NCBI RefSeq assembly: GCF_002900965.1
Contig: NZ_PJOM01000008.1
Coordinates: 1-58,842 of the forward strand
Length of the DNA: 58,842 nt
Source: Pseudotabrizicola formosa
Lineage (GTDB): Bacteria; Pseudomonadota; Alphaproteobacteria; Rhodobacterales; Rhodobacteraceae
Direction of reading: 5' to 3'
How positions within the stretch are numbered: the stretch's first letter is position 1; each line of letters starts with the position of its first letter. This document shows, one piece after another, positions 42,034 through 50,980 of this stretch. Under the pieces are notes generated by a model. It saw only the letters and a program-made list of their open reading frames with translations, made no database searches and was not told the origin of the DNA. Made by a program: the position numbers and the translations under genes.

Positions 42034-43899
42034 ATGACTGCCGTTTTCCCCTCCCCTTACCGTGATGCCCTGCGCAGCCTGCGTCGCGGGCTGATCATGA
42101 CCGCGGGGCTGTCCGCCATCATCAGCGTGCTGATGCTGACCGGGTCGATCTACATGCTGCAGGTCTATGACCGGGTGCTCAGCTCCGGGTCGGTGCCGAC
42201 CTTGCTGGCGCTTTTTGCCATTGTCGTGATGCTCTACAGCTTTCTGGTGGTGTTTGACGGGGTGCGGATGCGGCTGTTGTCGCGGCTGGCGCTGCAGCTG
42301 GATGACCGGCTGTCGGGTCTGACCTTCCGCGCCGATCTGGCCAGCGCGCGCAGCGGAAAGCCCGGCAGTCTGGGCCGCGATCTGGAAACCCTGCGCGGTT
42401 TTCTGGCCGGTCCGGCCACGCTGGCGCTGTTCGATCTGCCGTTCACGCTGCTCTTTGTCGGGGTGCTCTTCATGATCCACCCGACCCTGGGCTGGCTGAC
42501 GCTGGGCGGCATGGCGCTCGCGGCCGTGCTGGCGGCGGTGAACCGGCTGGTGCTGAAAGCCCCCACCGCCCAGGCCCAGCAGCCCGATCTGGCGCAGCAG
42601 CGTCTGGCCGAGGCGGCGCGGCGTGGCGCGGCCACCGTGGCCGCGCTTGGCATGGAACGGGCCGTGCTGGGCCGTTGGCTCGGGCATCACCGCCAGACCC
42701 TTGGCCATCAGCAACGGGGGGCCGAGCCCTCTGAAACCCTCTCGGCCCTGTCGCGCGGGTTGCGCATGCTGTTGCAATCGGCCCTGCTGACGGCGGGGGC
42801 CTGGCTGGTGATCGGCGGGGCGATTTCGGCCGGCGCGATTGTTGCCGCCTCCATCCTGTCGGGGCGGGCGCTGGGTCCGGTGGATCAGCTGATCGGCCAG
42901 TGGCGCAGCCTGGCCCAGGCCCGCGCCGCCCATGACCGGCTGGCAGGCTTGCAGGCCCCGGCCCCGGCCGCGATGGACCTGCCCGCGCTGACCGGCGCGC
43001 TGGAGGTACAGGATCTGATCTGCCTTGCGCCAAAGCGCGAGGATGGGGCCGCCCCGGCAAAGCTGCTTGACGGGGTGTCCTTCAGCCTGAAGCCGGGCGA
43101 GGGCTTGGGGCTGGTCGGGGCGTCGGCCAGCGGCAAATCCACCCTGGCCCGGGCGATTGTCGGCGCGCTGCGCGCCGATGCCGGTGACATCCGCTTTGAT
43201 GGTGCCAGCCTGCGGCACTGGGATGCCGACCGTCTGGGCCGCCAGATCGGCTATCTGCCCCAGCGCATCGACCTGATGCCGGGCTCCTTGCGCGACAACA
43301 TCGCCCGCTTTGACCCGCAGGCCACCGATGCCGCAGTGATCGCCGCGGCACAGGCGGCGGGGGTGCATGACATGATCCTGCGCCTGCCCGGCGGCTATGC
43401 CACCGATCTGAGCCAGAGCGACCTGCCGCTGTCGGGTGGCCAGATCCAGCGCATCGGGCTGGCCCGCGCGCTTTATGGTAGCCCACGGCTTCTGGTGCTG
43501 GACGAACCCAATGCCCATCTCGACATGGCCGGCGAGGCGGCGCTGACCCGCACCCTGACCGCCCTGCGCGCAACCGGGGTCACCGTCATCGTCATGGCGC
43601 ACCGGGCCGGGGCGCTGGCCGCCGTGGACCGGCTGATGGTGATCGAAGACGGGCGCATCATTCAGGATGGTCCGCGCGATGCGGTGCTGACCACCCTTGG
43701 CGGCCCCCGGGCAATCCCTGCCGGAGCCGCGCCTGCCGAGCCTGCCGGAACCGTGCCGGCCAAACTCACGGTCCGCGCGACGCCCCCCCGCACAGCGCCG
43801 GCACAAGCCACCGGCTTTGCCGCGCAAACCCCCACACCCTCCGCACAAAGCACCCGGGCGATGCTGTTCCGGGTCCTGCAGGAAAGAAGCGTATCATGA
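42034..43899 (+). CDS. Type I secretion ABC transporter, permease plus ATPase (PrtD-type)
   Basis: The 621-residue protein begins with a six-helix membrane domain (residues 15-290; MTAGLSAIISVLMLTGSIYM, QVYDRVLSSGSVPTL). The ATPase domain has Walker A GASASGKST (362-370), signature LSGGQ (466-470) and Walker B LLVLDEP (486-492), with the H-loop in IVMAHRA. There is no C39-like peptidase domain, as in PrtD/AprD exporters. The C-terminal 60 residues are an unusual Pro/Ala-rich extension. Its stop overlaps the HlyD start by 4 bp (ATGA). The cargo gene lies downstream in the same cluster. Confidence 0.92.
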   Translation: MTAVFPSPYRDALRSLRRGLIMTAGLSAIISVLMLTGSIYMLQVYDRVLSSGSVPTLLALFAIVVMLYSFLVVFDGVRMRLLSRLALQLDDRLSGLTFRADLASARSGKPGSLGRDLETLRGFLAGPATLALFDLPFTLLFVGVLFMIHPTLGWLTLGGMALAAVLAAVNRLVLKAPTAQAQQPDLAQQRLAEAARRGAATVAALGMERAVLGRWLGHHRQTLGHQQRGAEPSETLSALSRGLRMLLQSALLTAGAWLVIGGAISAGAIVAASILSGRALGPVDQLIGQWRSLAQARAAHDRLAGLQAPAPAAMDLPALTGALEVQDLICLAPKREDGAAPAKLLDGVSFSLKPGEGLGLVGASASGKSTLARAIVGALRADAGDIRFDGASLRHWDADRLGRQIGYLPQRIDLMPGSLRDNIARFDPQATDAAVIAAAQAAGVHDMILRLPGGYATDLSQSDLPLSGGQIQRIGLARALYGSPRLLVLDEPNAHLDMAGEAALTRTLTALRATGVTVIVMAHRAGALAAVDRLMVIEDGRIIQDGPRDAVLTTLGGPRAIPAGAAPAEPAGTVPAKLTVRATPPRTAPAQATGFAAQTPTPSAQSTRAMLFRVLQERSVS

Positions 43900-45224
43900 C
43901 TGCGATGGCCCCTTCCGCGCTTTCCGCTGCCGCCCCGGGCTTTGGTCCGGTGACCCAGACCGCCCCGCTGATCCGGGCCGGGGCCCTTGGCCTTGCGCTG
44001 CTGGTGGGGGGGCTGGGGGTCACCTCTGCCCTGATCCCGATCGACGGGGCCGTCATCGCCAGTGGCCAGCTGATGGTTCAGGGCAAGGCCCAGCCGGTGC
44101 AAAGCCTTGATCCGGGGATCGTCACCCGTGTTGCGGTCCGCAACGGCGATCATGTGGCGGCAGGGGCAGTGCTGCTCTCGCTCGATCCCACGGTGGCACA
44201 GGCAAGGCTGGACATCGCGCGCGACCAGCTTGCCAATGCGCTCGCCGAAGAGGCCCGGCTGATGGCCGAAGCCAATGGTCTGGATGCCCCCGATTTCACC
44301 AGCCCTGCCCTGCCCTTTGACGCGCCCGATCTGACCCGCGCCATTGCCCGCCAGCAGGCCATGTTCACCGCACGCAAGGCCCAGAGAGCCGAAGCGGTGG
44401 CGCGGCTGGCCGAAACCGATGCCCAGCTGACCGCCCAGATGGCCGGGATCGCCGCCCAGACCACCGCCGCGCAGGAGGAATCCCGTCTGCTGCAAACCGA
44501 ACGCGAACGGATGGCCACATTGGTGGCGCAGGGTCTGGCCCGGCAATCACCGCTCAGTGACATTCTGCGTCAGGAAGCGGCGCTCACGGGGCGTCTTGCC
44601 GGGCTGAAGGCCGAAGCGGCCGGGCTGGAAGCGGCGCGCCGCGATGCGGTCCTCGCGCTCAACCAGCAGGACCGCCAGACCGCGGCCGAAGTGGCCGAAG
44701 GGCTGCGCGACAGCGGGGCCCGGATTGCCGAACGCACGGCGGAAATCCTGTCGCTGACCGAGGCCCTGCAGCGCAGCGATCTGCGCGCGCCGGTGGCAGG
44801 TGTGGTGCATGAACTGGCGGTCACCGCGCCGGGGGCGGTGATTGCCGCCGGGGCCACGGTGATGCAGATCGTGCCCGCCGACCGCGGAATGGAAATCGAA
44901 GTGGCGGTCGATCCGCGCAGCATCGAGACCGTCCATCCCGGCCAAAGCGCCGAAATCATGCTGGGCCTGACCAATGCCCGCGCCCTGCCCCGCCTGCCGG
45001 CCCATGTCACCCATGTGCCCCCCGGGGCGATCACCGATGAGGCCACCGGGCGCAGCTTCTATCGTGTCACCCTGACGCTGGATGACACGGCCCTGCCGCA
45101 AGACCTGCAGCTGGTGCCGGGCATGCCGGTCGAGGCTTTCCTTGCCACCGGCGAGCGGCCCTTGCTGTCCTGGCTGCTGGCCCCGTTGCTGCGCCCCATG
45201 GCGCATGCGCTGCGCGAGGACTGA
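43896..45224 (+). CDS. HlyD-family membrane fusion protein
   Basis: The 442-residue periplasmic adaptor has one TM helix (residues 27-47), the first lipoyl half (DGAVIASGQLMVQGKAQPVQ ... LDPGIVTRVAVRNGDHV), a long coiled coil (100-275) and the second half (SDLRAPVAGVVHELAVTAPG). A beta-barrel with MEIEVAVDPRSIETVHPGQS closes it. It connects the ABC exporter to the outer-membrane factor. Translation is coupled to the ABC gene through ATGA. Confidence 0.92.
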   Translation: MTAMAPSALSAAAPGFGPVTQTAPLIRAGALGLALLVGGLGVTSALIPIDGAVIASGQLMVQGKAQPVQSLDPGIVTRVAVRNGDHVAAGAVLLSLDPTVAQARLDIARDQLANALAEEARLMAEANGLDAPDFTSPALPFDAPDLTRAIARQQAMFTARKAQRAEAVARLAETDAQLTAQMAGIAAQTTAAQEESRLLQTERERMATLVAQGLARQSPLSDILRQEAALTGRLAGLKAEAAGLEAARRDAVLALNQQDRQTAAEVAEGLRDSGARIAERTAEILSLTEALQRSDLRAPVAGVVHELAVTAPGAVIAAGATVMQIVPADRGMEIEVAVDPRSIETVHPGQSAEIMLGLTNARALPRLPAHVTHVPPGAITDEATGRSFYRVTLTLDDTALPQDLQLVPGMPVEAFLATGERPLLSWLLAPLLRPMAHALRED

Positions 45225-45392
45225 CGGACGCGTCCGCAGAAGTGGCACGGCAAAGGCACATTGTCTGGCAAAATTGCAGCCCGGTGGCGGGTCTGCTTGC
45301 CTTGCCACAGCAGCGGCGGCATCCTGCCTGTGATTGGCGGCACCCGGCGCAAGACCGGCCCGCCCTCACGAGCAGGTGCCTGACAGGTGGCA

Positions 45393-46856
45393 ATGACATG
45401 GATCTTTCCGCCCTGGTTCAGGGCGGGTGTTTGGCCGCAACCGGCCAGCCTGCGGCCTTGGGCCGGGGGTCTGGCCTTTTGCCTGCTGACAGCCTGCGCC
45501 CCTGCGACAGACGGGGCAGCCCCCAGCTTTGCCTTTGCCAAGGCCTGGCAGGGCAAGACATCGGGTGCCCCCCGCCTGATGGACAATGCCCTGTGGTGGC
45601 AGGAGTTCCGCGATCCCACGCTGGAGGCGCTGATCGCGCGCAGCCTGCGCGGCAGCCCCGATCTGGCCGCGGCCCAGGCCCGTGCCACAGCCGCCCTTGC
45701 CACAGCCCGGGGCGTCCCCGGAGCCTTCTCGGTGACCGGCGACGGATCGGCGCTGGCAACCGGCGGCAACGGGGCGGCGGGGAATGGCACCCTGTCGGCC
45801 ACGGCGGGCTTTGATCTGCTGTTCGATCCGGGGCGCGGGCGCGACGCCGCGCGGCGCGGCGCAAGGGCCGGCGCACGGCAGGCCCTCGCCGAGGCCTCTG
45901 GTGCACGGTTGTTCCTGATCGGCACGGTGACGGAAACCTATCTGTCGCTGCGCCATGACCAGCGGCGGCTGACCCTGTCGCAAACCGAGGCCGCGCGGCA
46001 GCGCCAGACGCTGGATCTGGCGCGCACACTGGCGCGGGCCGGGGAAGGCACGCAGATTGAAACACTGCGCAGCGAGGCGCGGCTGGCCAGTCTGGAGGCC
46101 GCGCGCCCGGAGCTGGAAGCTGCCGTTGCCAAGGGCATCCTCCAGCTGTCGGTTCTGGCCGGCGATGCGCCCGGGGCCTTGCCGCCGGCTCTGAGCGCAA
46201 GCCTGCGCAGCCTGGGCCCACAGCCGCGCGCGCGGCTGGCCCCCGACCCCGGCATCCCGGCCGATCTGATCCGCAACCGCCCCGACCTTCAGGTGGCCGA
46301 GGCCCGCTATGAGGCCGCCCGCGCCGCCCTAGGGCAGGCCCGGGCCGCGTTTTTCCCGCAGCTCTCATTGTCGGGCACCATCGAGGCGGGCCGCACCCTT
46401 GGCGCTCCCGGAACCGGCGGCCGCGGGCTGGTCTCGGTCGGCCCGTCGCTGCGCCTGCCCAGCCTGCCGCAAGGCCCGGCCCGCGCCCGCGCCGATGCGG
46501 CCGAGGCAGAGGTGGTCGCCGCCCATGCGGACTGGACCGCCGCCGTGCTGGGCGCGCTTTACGAGGTCGAGGCCGCCTTGGTCGATTACCAGACCACGGC
46601 AAGGGCCGAAGCCGCGGCAGAGCGGGCGGTCGGCCTGCATGCCAGGGCCCGCAGCCTGACCCGCGAGGCCACCGCCGCCGGCGAGGCCACCCTGAGCGAC
46701 CTGATCGCCGTCGAAGACGCCCTGTCAGCGGCGGACTCCGCCCTGGCCAGCACCCGCCTGTCGCGCGCCCTGGCCTTTGCCCGGCTCAACCAGCGTCTGG
46801 GGGCGGGGGGACGCCCGCCGCTGCCGGCTGAGGAATTGGCTTTTTCCGGGAACTGA
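45393..46856 (+). CDS. TolC/NodT-type outer-membrane factor lipoprotein
   Basis: The 487-residue protein has a lipoprotein signal (GLAFCLLTACAP; lipidated Cys about residue 36). Two outer-membrane-efflux repeats follow (ALWWQEFRDPTLEALIARSL ... and IPADLIRNRPDLQVAEARYE ... AFFPQLSLSGTIEAG). The NRPDL motif is typical of NodT/OprM-like factors, which are more often seen with RND pumps. Its position directly after the ABC and HlyD genes makes it the third part of a complete type I secretion system. ATG at 45393 follows AGG; GTG at 45387 is also in frame. Confidence 0.87.
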   Translation: MTWIFPPWFRAGVWPQPASLRPWAGGLAFCLLTACAPATDGAAPSFAFAKAWQGKTSGAPRLMDNALWWQEFRDPTLEALIARSLRGSPDLAAAQARATAALATARGVPGAFSVTGDGSALATGGNGAAGNGTLSATAGFDLLFDPGRGRDAARRGARAGARQALAEASGARLFLIGTVTETYLSLRHDQRRLTLSQTEAARQRQTLDLARTLARAGEGTQIETLRSEARLASLEAARPELEAAVAKGILQLSVLAGDAPGALPPALSASLRSLGPQPRARLAPDPGIPADLIRNRPDLQVAEARYEAARAALGQARAAFFPQLSLSGTIEAGRTLGAPGTGGRGLVSVGPSLRLPSLPQGPARARADAAEAEVVAAHADWTAAVLGALYEVEAALVDYQTTARAEAAAERAVGLHARARSLTREATAAGEATLSDLIAVEDALSAADSALASTRLSRALAFARLNQRLGAGGRPPLPAEELAFSGN

Positions 46857-46981
46857 TGCCCCGTTCCTGAGTTCATCTTCTTCGGGTCTGCCGCAGGTCT
46901 GTCTTAATGGCAGCATGCTTTGGTCATGTTTTGACGGGAATGCTTGATCTCCGAAGTGCCCCTCATACGGATCCTTGCATC

Positions 46982-49681
46982 ATGTCAAAAACCATCACCG
47001 TCTCGACTCACGCCGAGCTGATCGCTGCCCTGGGCACTGCGACCGGGGGCGAGATCATCCTGCTGAACCCGGGACAATACGGCGACCTGAGCCTGGTCGA
47101 CAAACCGAAGTTCGATCTGGATTTCACCGCACCGGTGACCATTGCTGCCGCCGACCCGGGCAACCCGCCGGTTGTCTCCGGCTTGAAAGTGCATGGCGCA
47201 ACAGATGTGCATTTCCAGAACATCCTGTTTGACTATACGTATCAGGATGGCCAGCCGGGCTGGTACAAACCCTTTTTGGTCTCCAGCAGCGAAAGCATCA
47301 GCTTCACCGGCTGCACCTTTGATGGCGATGTGGCGCGCGGCTTATCTGCCGCAGACGATGGCTACCCAACAGGCTTTGGTCTGAATGTCACTGGAACCAA
47401 TGGTATCACGGTCAATGACTGTGAAGTCCGCGGCTTCTATAGAGGCCTTGTTATTGGAAACGGCGACGATGTGCACGTCACGAACAATGACATCCACTCC
47501 GTCCGCATGGACGGCATGAACTTCGCGGCCGTGCAGGGCGTGCTGATCGAAGGAAACCACATTCACGACTTCCTCCGGTCACTGGACTCCGACGATCATT
47601 CCGACATGATCCAGTTCTGGACAAGCGGAACGACCCGTCCCTCAACCGACATCATCATCCGCGACAATATTCTGGACATCGGCGACGGTCATTTCACCCA
47701 GTCGATCCTCATGCGCAATGAACTGGTCGACAAGGGCCTTGCCGGCGAAGAGATGTTCTACCAAAATGTTACCATCGAGGGCAACATCATCGTCAACGGG
47801 CATCTGCATGGCATTACCGTTGGGGAAACCGCCGGGCTGATCATTACCAACAACACGGTGCTGCATGATGACGGCGCTGATCAGGACGGCGCAGATGCTG
47901 TGGTCGAGATCCCGCGGATTTCCGTCGCGGCCTCCTCGACCAATGTGACCATCACCCATAACGCCACCTCGATGATCGTGGGCCACAGCGGTCAGTCAGA
48001 CTGGTCGGTGGGGATGAATGCCTTCGTGCAGGATCAGAACCCGAACGCCCCCGGCTGGTATGGGGATGTGTTCATCGCCTCGACCCTGACCAGCCCTGGG
48101 GGGGCAAAGGACATCAAGGCGCATCCGGAGGGGATGCTGGTCCATCTGAATGCCGGGGCCTATTGCACCATGCCAGAGCGCGTGCCGTCCAGCCTGGATG
48201 CGGCCTTCCACAGCAGCGCGGAGATCATCGGCGGAAAAACGGTCACTTTCGATGCGTCCCATTCCACCGGCCCGCAGCCCGAGGGCACGAAATATCTCTG
48301 GACCTTCGGCGATGGCACCACCGCCACCGGCACAACCGTGGCCCATACCTACGCGGATGGTGGAAAATATGACGCCCAACTGACGGTGATCCTGCCTGAC
48401 GGCACAACGGACACGGCCGTGGCCCGCGTTGTCGTCAATGACACCGAGCTGGTCTCGCTTGCGGGCAAAGGCAGCTTTGTGGCCTCTGTGGCCGGAACCG
48501 ATACGGTGCTGACCACGATCAGCACCGTGGATGCGGCGGGCGGTATCCAGCTCGGCGGGCCGGGCGTTTCGGCCAGCGTCGCCCGGACCTATCTGACCCC
48601 CATCTTCGGCGCTGATGATGTGACGATCTCGCTGCGTCTGGATGCCGATGCCGCCGGCGCAACCGGCGAGGTCCTCCGGCTGCACAACAGCTTCATCGTC
48701 TCGGTCAATGGCAAAGGGGAAGTTGCGGTCCGGGCCTGGTCGTCAGAAGGCGAAGCCGTCACGCTGACCTCCACCGGCATCCGGGTGAACGACGGCAACA
48801 GCTATGACATCGACCTCCGGCTGGAAGAAGGCCGCCTGTCACTCTGGGTGGAGGACAAGATGGTGCAGGACGCCGCCTTCAACGGCACCTTTGCCGATGT
48901 CGGCACCCATAATCTGACTTTCGGCAACCCCTGGAACAGCGGCTTTTTCAAGGGCGATGTCACCGGGTTCTCGATTGCGGCGAATGACGGGCCGACCCTC
49001 GCGGATCCGCTGGGCGCGGTGGCAAAAGATGCGGTCGCGGCACCGGTTGCCCTTCCGCCTCCCCCTCCCCCTCCGCCGCTGCTGCAGCTGAACGACAGCG
49101 GCACATTTGTTGTGACCCAAGCCGAAGCCCAGGACATCCTTCAGATTTCCGGTCCGCTGGATCGAGAGGGTGGCCTTCAGCTTGGCGGGCCCGGGATTTC
49201 GGCCAGCGTGGCAAGAACACATCTTGCCCCTGTTCTTGACAGCGAAGATGTCACCCTTTCGCTGCGCCTTGATGCCGATGCCGCCGGAACAACCGGCGAG
49301 GTTCTGCGCCTGACCGGCAGTTTCATTGCCTCGGTCGACCACAAGGGGGAAATGGTGGTCCGGGCCTGGTCCTCGGAAGGCGATGCCGTCACGCTCGCCT
49401 CCAAGGGCATCCAGGTGAACGATGGCAGCAGCTATGACATCGACATCCGGCTGGAAGAAGGCCGCCTGTCACTCTGGGTGGAGGGCAAGATGGTGCAGGA
49501 CGCCGCCTTCAACGGCACCTTTGCCGATGTCGGCCGCCATGACCTGACCTTCGGCAACCCTTGGCACAGCAGCTTTTTCAACGGCGACGTCACCGAATTC
49601 GCGATTGCGGTGAATGACGGGCCGATGATCCCCGATCCGTTCAGCCTCCATGCGATGGATATGGCGGCACCGCTGATGTGA
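46982..49681 (+). CDS. Large beta-helix protein with PKD and two LamG-like repeats, probable T1SS cargo
   Basis: The 899-residue protein has no signal peptide. Residues 1-400 form a right-handed beta-helix closely related to the protein at 18135-20264 (shared FYRGLVIG, RMDGMN, LDSDDHxDMIQFW, HGITVGET). A PKD domain follows at about 425-510 (TKYLWTFGDGTTATGTTVAH). Two near-identical LamG-like units (520-671 and 730-881) are joined by a polyproline linker. There are no RTX nonapeptides. The C-terminus (FSLHAMDMAAPLM) is short and hydrophobic, as in T1SS signals. ATG at 46982 is preferred although its ribosome site is weak. Likely a polysaccharide lyase, epimerase or matrix protein. Confidence 0.8.
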   Translation: MSKTITVSTHAELIAALGTATGGEIILLNPGQYGDLSLVDKPKFDLDFTAPVTIAAADPGNPPVVSGLKVHGATDVHFQNILFDYTYQDGQPGWYKPFLVSSSESISFTGCTFDGDVARGLSAADDGYPTGFGLNVTGTNGITVNDCEVRGFYRGLVIGNGDDVHVTNNDIHSVRMDGMNFAAVQGVLIEGNHIHDFLRSLDSDDHSDMIQFWTSGTTRPSTDIIIRDNILDIGDGHFTQSILMRNELVDKGLAGEEMFYQNVTIEGNIIVNGHLHGITVGETAGLIITNNTVLHDDGADQDGADAVVEIPRISVAASSTNVTITHNATSMIVGHSGQSDWSVGMNAFVQDQNPNAPGWYGDVFIASTLTSPGGAKDIKAHPEGMLVHLNAGAYCTMPERVPSSLDAAFHSSAEIIGGKTVTFDASHSTGPQPEGTKYLWTFGDGTTATGTTVAHTYADGGKYDAQLTVILPDGTTDTAVARVVVNDTELVSLAGKGSFVASVAGTDTVLTTISTVDAAGGIQLGGPGVSASVARTYLTPIFGADDVTISLRLDADAAGATGEVLRLHNSFIVSVNGKGEVAVRAWSSEGEAVTLTSTGIRVNDGNSYDIDLRLEEGRLSLWVEDKMVQDAAFNGTFADVGTHNLTFGNPWNSGFFKGDVTGFSIAANDGPTLADPLGAVAKDAVAAPVALPPPPPPPPLLQLNDSGTFVVTQAEAQDILQISGPLDREGGLQLGGPGISASVARTHLAPVLDSEDVTLSLRLDADAAGTTGEVLRLTGSFIASVDHKGEMVVRAWSSEGDAVTLASKGIQVNDGSSYDIDIRLEEGRLSLWVEGKMVQDAAFNGTFADVGRHDLTFGNPWHSSFFNGDVTEFAIAVNDGPMIPDPFSLHAMDMAAPLM
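48539..49624 (+). repeat. Internal duplication, 630-bp period, in the beta-helix cargo gene
   Basis: Units at 48539-48994 and 49169-49624 (152 codons each) start GG-I/L-QLGGPG and end AANDGP or AVNDGP. Identity is high at both DNA and protein level (for example EEGRLSLWVE and DAAFNGTFADVG in both). The spacer encodes a run of prolines. Only one such domain exists in the Sec-exported paralogue. Confidence 0.9.
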
Positions 49682-49802
49682 TCAGGCCGCAAAGAAACCT
49701 GTATCCGCAGTGCCCGACAGGGGCTGCGGATACATCGTCAGACTGTGCAATCATGGCTTGCCGGTCAGGCACCCGCGTCAGACGGCCGGTCGGGCAGCCG
49801 GG

Positions 49803-50435
49803 TCAGGCGGCCTGAGCGCGCCGGCGGCGCAACAGGCCCAGGCCGAACAGCGCCCCCGCGAGCAGCGGCAGCCCGGCAGGCAGCGGAACAGCGGCCACCG
49901 TCAGATTGGCATATTCCAGCGCGGGCTTGCCGGCCGAGAACACCAGCCGGTCGAATCTGACACCGGTCACTTCGGTAAACACCGACAAGACCCCGGTCTG
50001 CGCCTGCGGGACAGCCCCGGTCAGCACCAGTTGTGACACGCCACCCAGAAACAGCTCTGCCCGGTTCAGCACCCCGGGCGTGCCCCAGACAAAGCTGAGA
50101 CGGCGCATGACCGTGCCGAAATCGAAATAGGCACTGGCCGGGTCTGCCGTCGTGCTGCGGATCGCGGAATAGACCGACGTGGCGGCCAGCGGGTCCAGCG
50201 TGGAATTGGCCGCCGCCCAGGGGCTGGTCCGCTGGTTGAGAATGGAGCCGGTCACATTCTCATCCAGCACCGCCGACCCGCCCAGAGTGCCGTTGGCGAT
50301 CAGGTTGAGGGAGGCCATCCCCGGCAGGGTGGTGGAATAGGTCACGGTCGCGGCACTGGCCACACCAAGGCTCAGCACCAGGGCAAGGCCACTGGCCACA
50401 AGCGGCCGGATGAAGCGGGATAGGAAAGCAGACAT
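49803..50435 (-). CDS. VPLPA-CTERM exosortase substrate, 210 aa
   Basis: The signal peptide is MSAFLSRFIRPLVASGLALV...ASA. The beta-rich body (TVTYSTTLPGMASLNLIANG ... AELFLGGVSQLVLTG) is followed by the canonical tag VPLPAGLPLLAGALFGLGLL and RRRRAQAA. It is the cleanest VPLPA-CTERM signal in the window. The gene faces the beta-helix cargo gene tail-to-tail. No function is known for the body. Confidence 0.88.
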   Translation of the reverse strand: MSAFLSRFIRPLVASGLALVLSLGVASAATVTYSTTLPGMASLNLIANGTLGGSAVLDENVTGSILNQRTSPWAAANSTLDPLAATSVYSAIRSTTADPASAYFDFGTVMRRLSFVWGTPGVLNRAELFLGGVSQLVLTGAVPQAQTGVLSVFTEVTGVRFDRLVFSAGKPALEYANLTVAAVPLPAGLPLLAGALFGLGLLRRRRAQAA

Positions 50436-50980
50436 GCACTGATACTCCTGAACTGAAATGTACTCTGCGTCAAAATCCCATGATTCCGCGCCTTATCGCG
50501 GTGCAATATACGCGCGCGCGCCCAGCCGGGCAAGCCTGTGCCCCCGCCGCCAACCCCCTGCCCGGCTCCGACCGCGCTTGTCCGTCTGCGCCGGGGCAGG
50601 GCGCAGGGCCTGCATTTCTTTTCAGCCTTCCTCTTGCCCAGAGCATGGCCGATGGCGTTCATTTGCCCGGGGTCTGCCTGCCGGTCGGCGGCAAAAAGAT
50701 CTTCTTGCTTGACCCGCACCGGTCAACATGGCTGGTACCGCCTATGGCAGCTTTGACCTGACCCGTTGCGTGATCCGGACAGGGGAGTTGAAACAGCCGG
50801 TGTTGCGGGTTCGGACGGCGCGGCGGGCGCCAGAAGCGGCACCGGTGCGTTTTACCCCTGATCGGTCCACAGAGCGCCGGGGCCAGTGCGCCTGCCTGAT
50901 GCGGCATCCGCCGCGCCCTGCAAGATCTGCCGCAAAGCGCCCCTGCAACCGGGGAGAGCGACCATCAAGGAGCGTCAAGA
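50436..50980. other. Divergent intergenic region between VPLPA-CTERM and ugd genes
   Basis: The 545 bp between divergent genes contain an alternating tract (about 50510, CGCGCGCGC). No frame has convincing coding bias and I see no RNA gene. It probably holds the promoters of both neighbours. Confidence 0.4.

Noticed and set aside
46982-49681. RTX toxin/adhesin identity for the T1SS-linked protein
   Set aside because: No GGxGxD nonapeptide repeats are present; the architecture is beta-helix, PKD and LamG-like.
50510-50525. Alternating CG tract as a possible regulatory Z-DNA element
   Set aside because: It is short and common in GC-rich genomes, with no supporting context.
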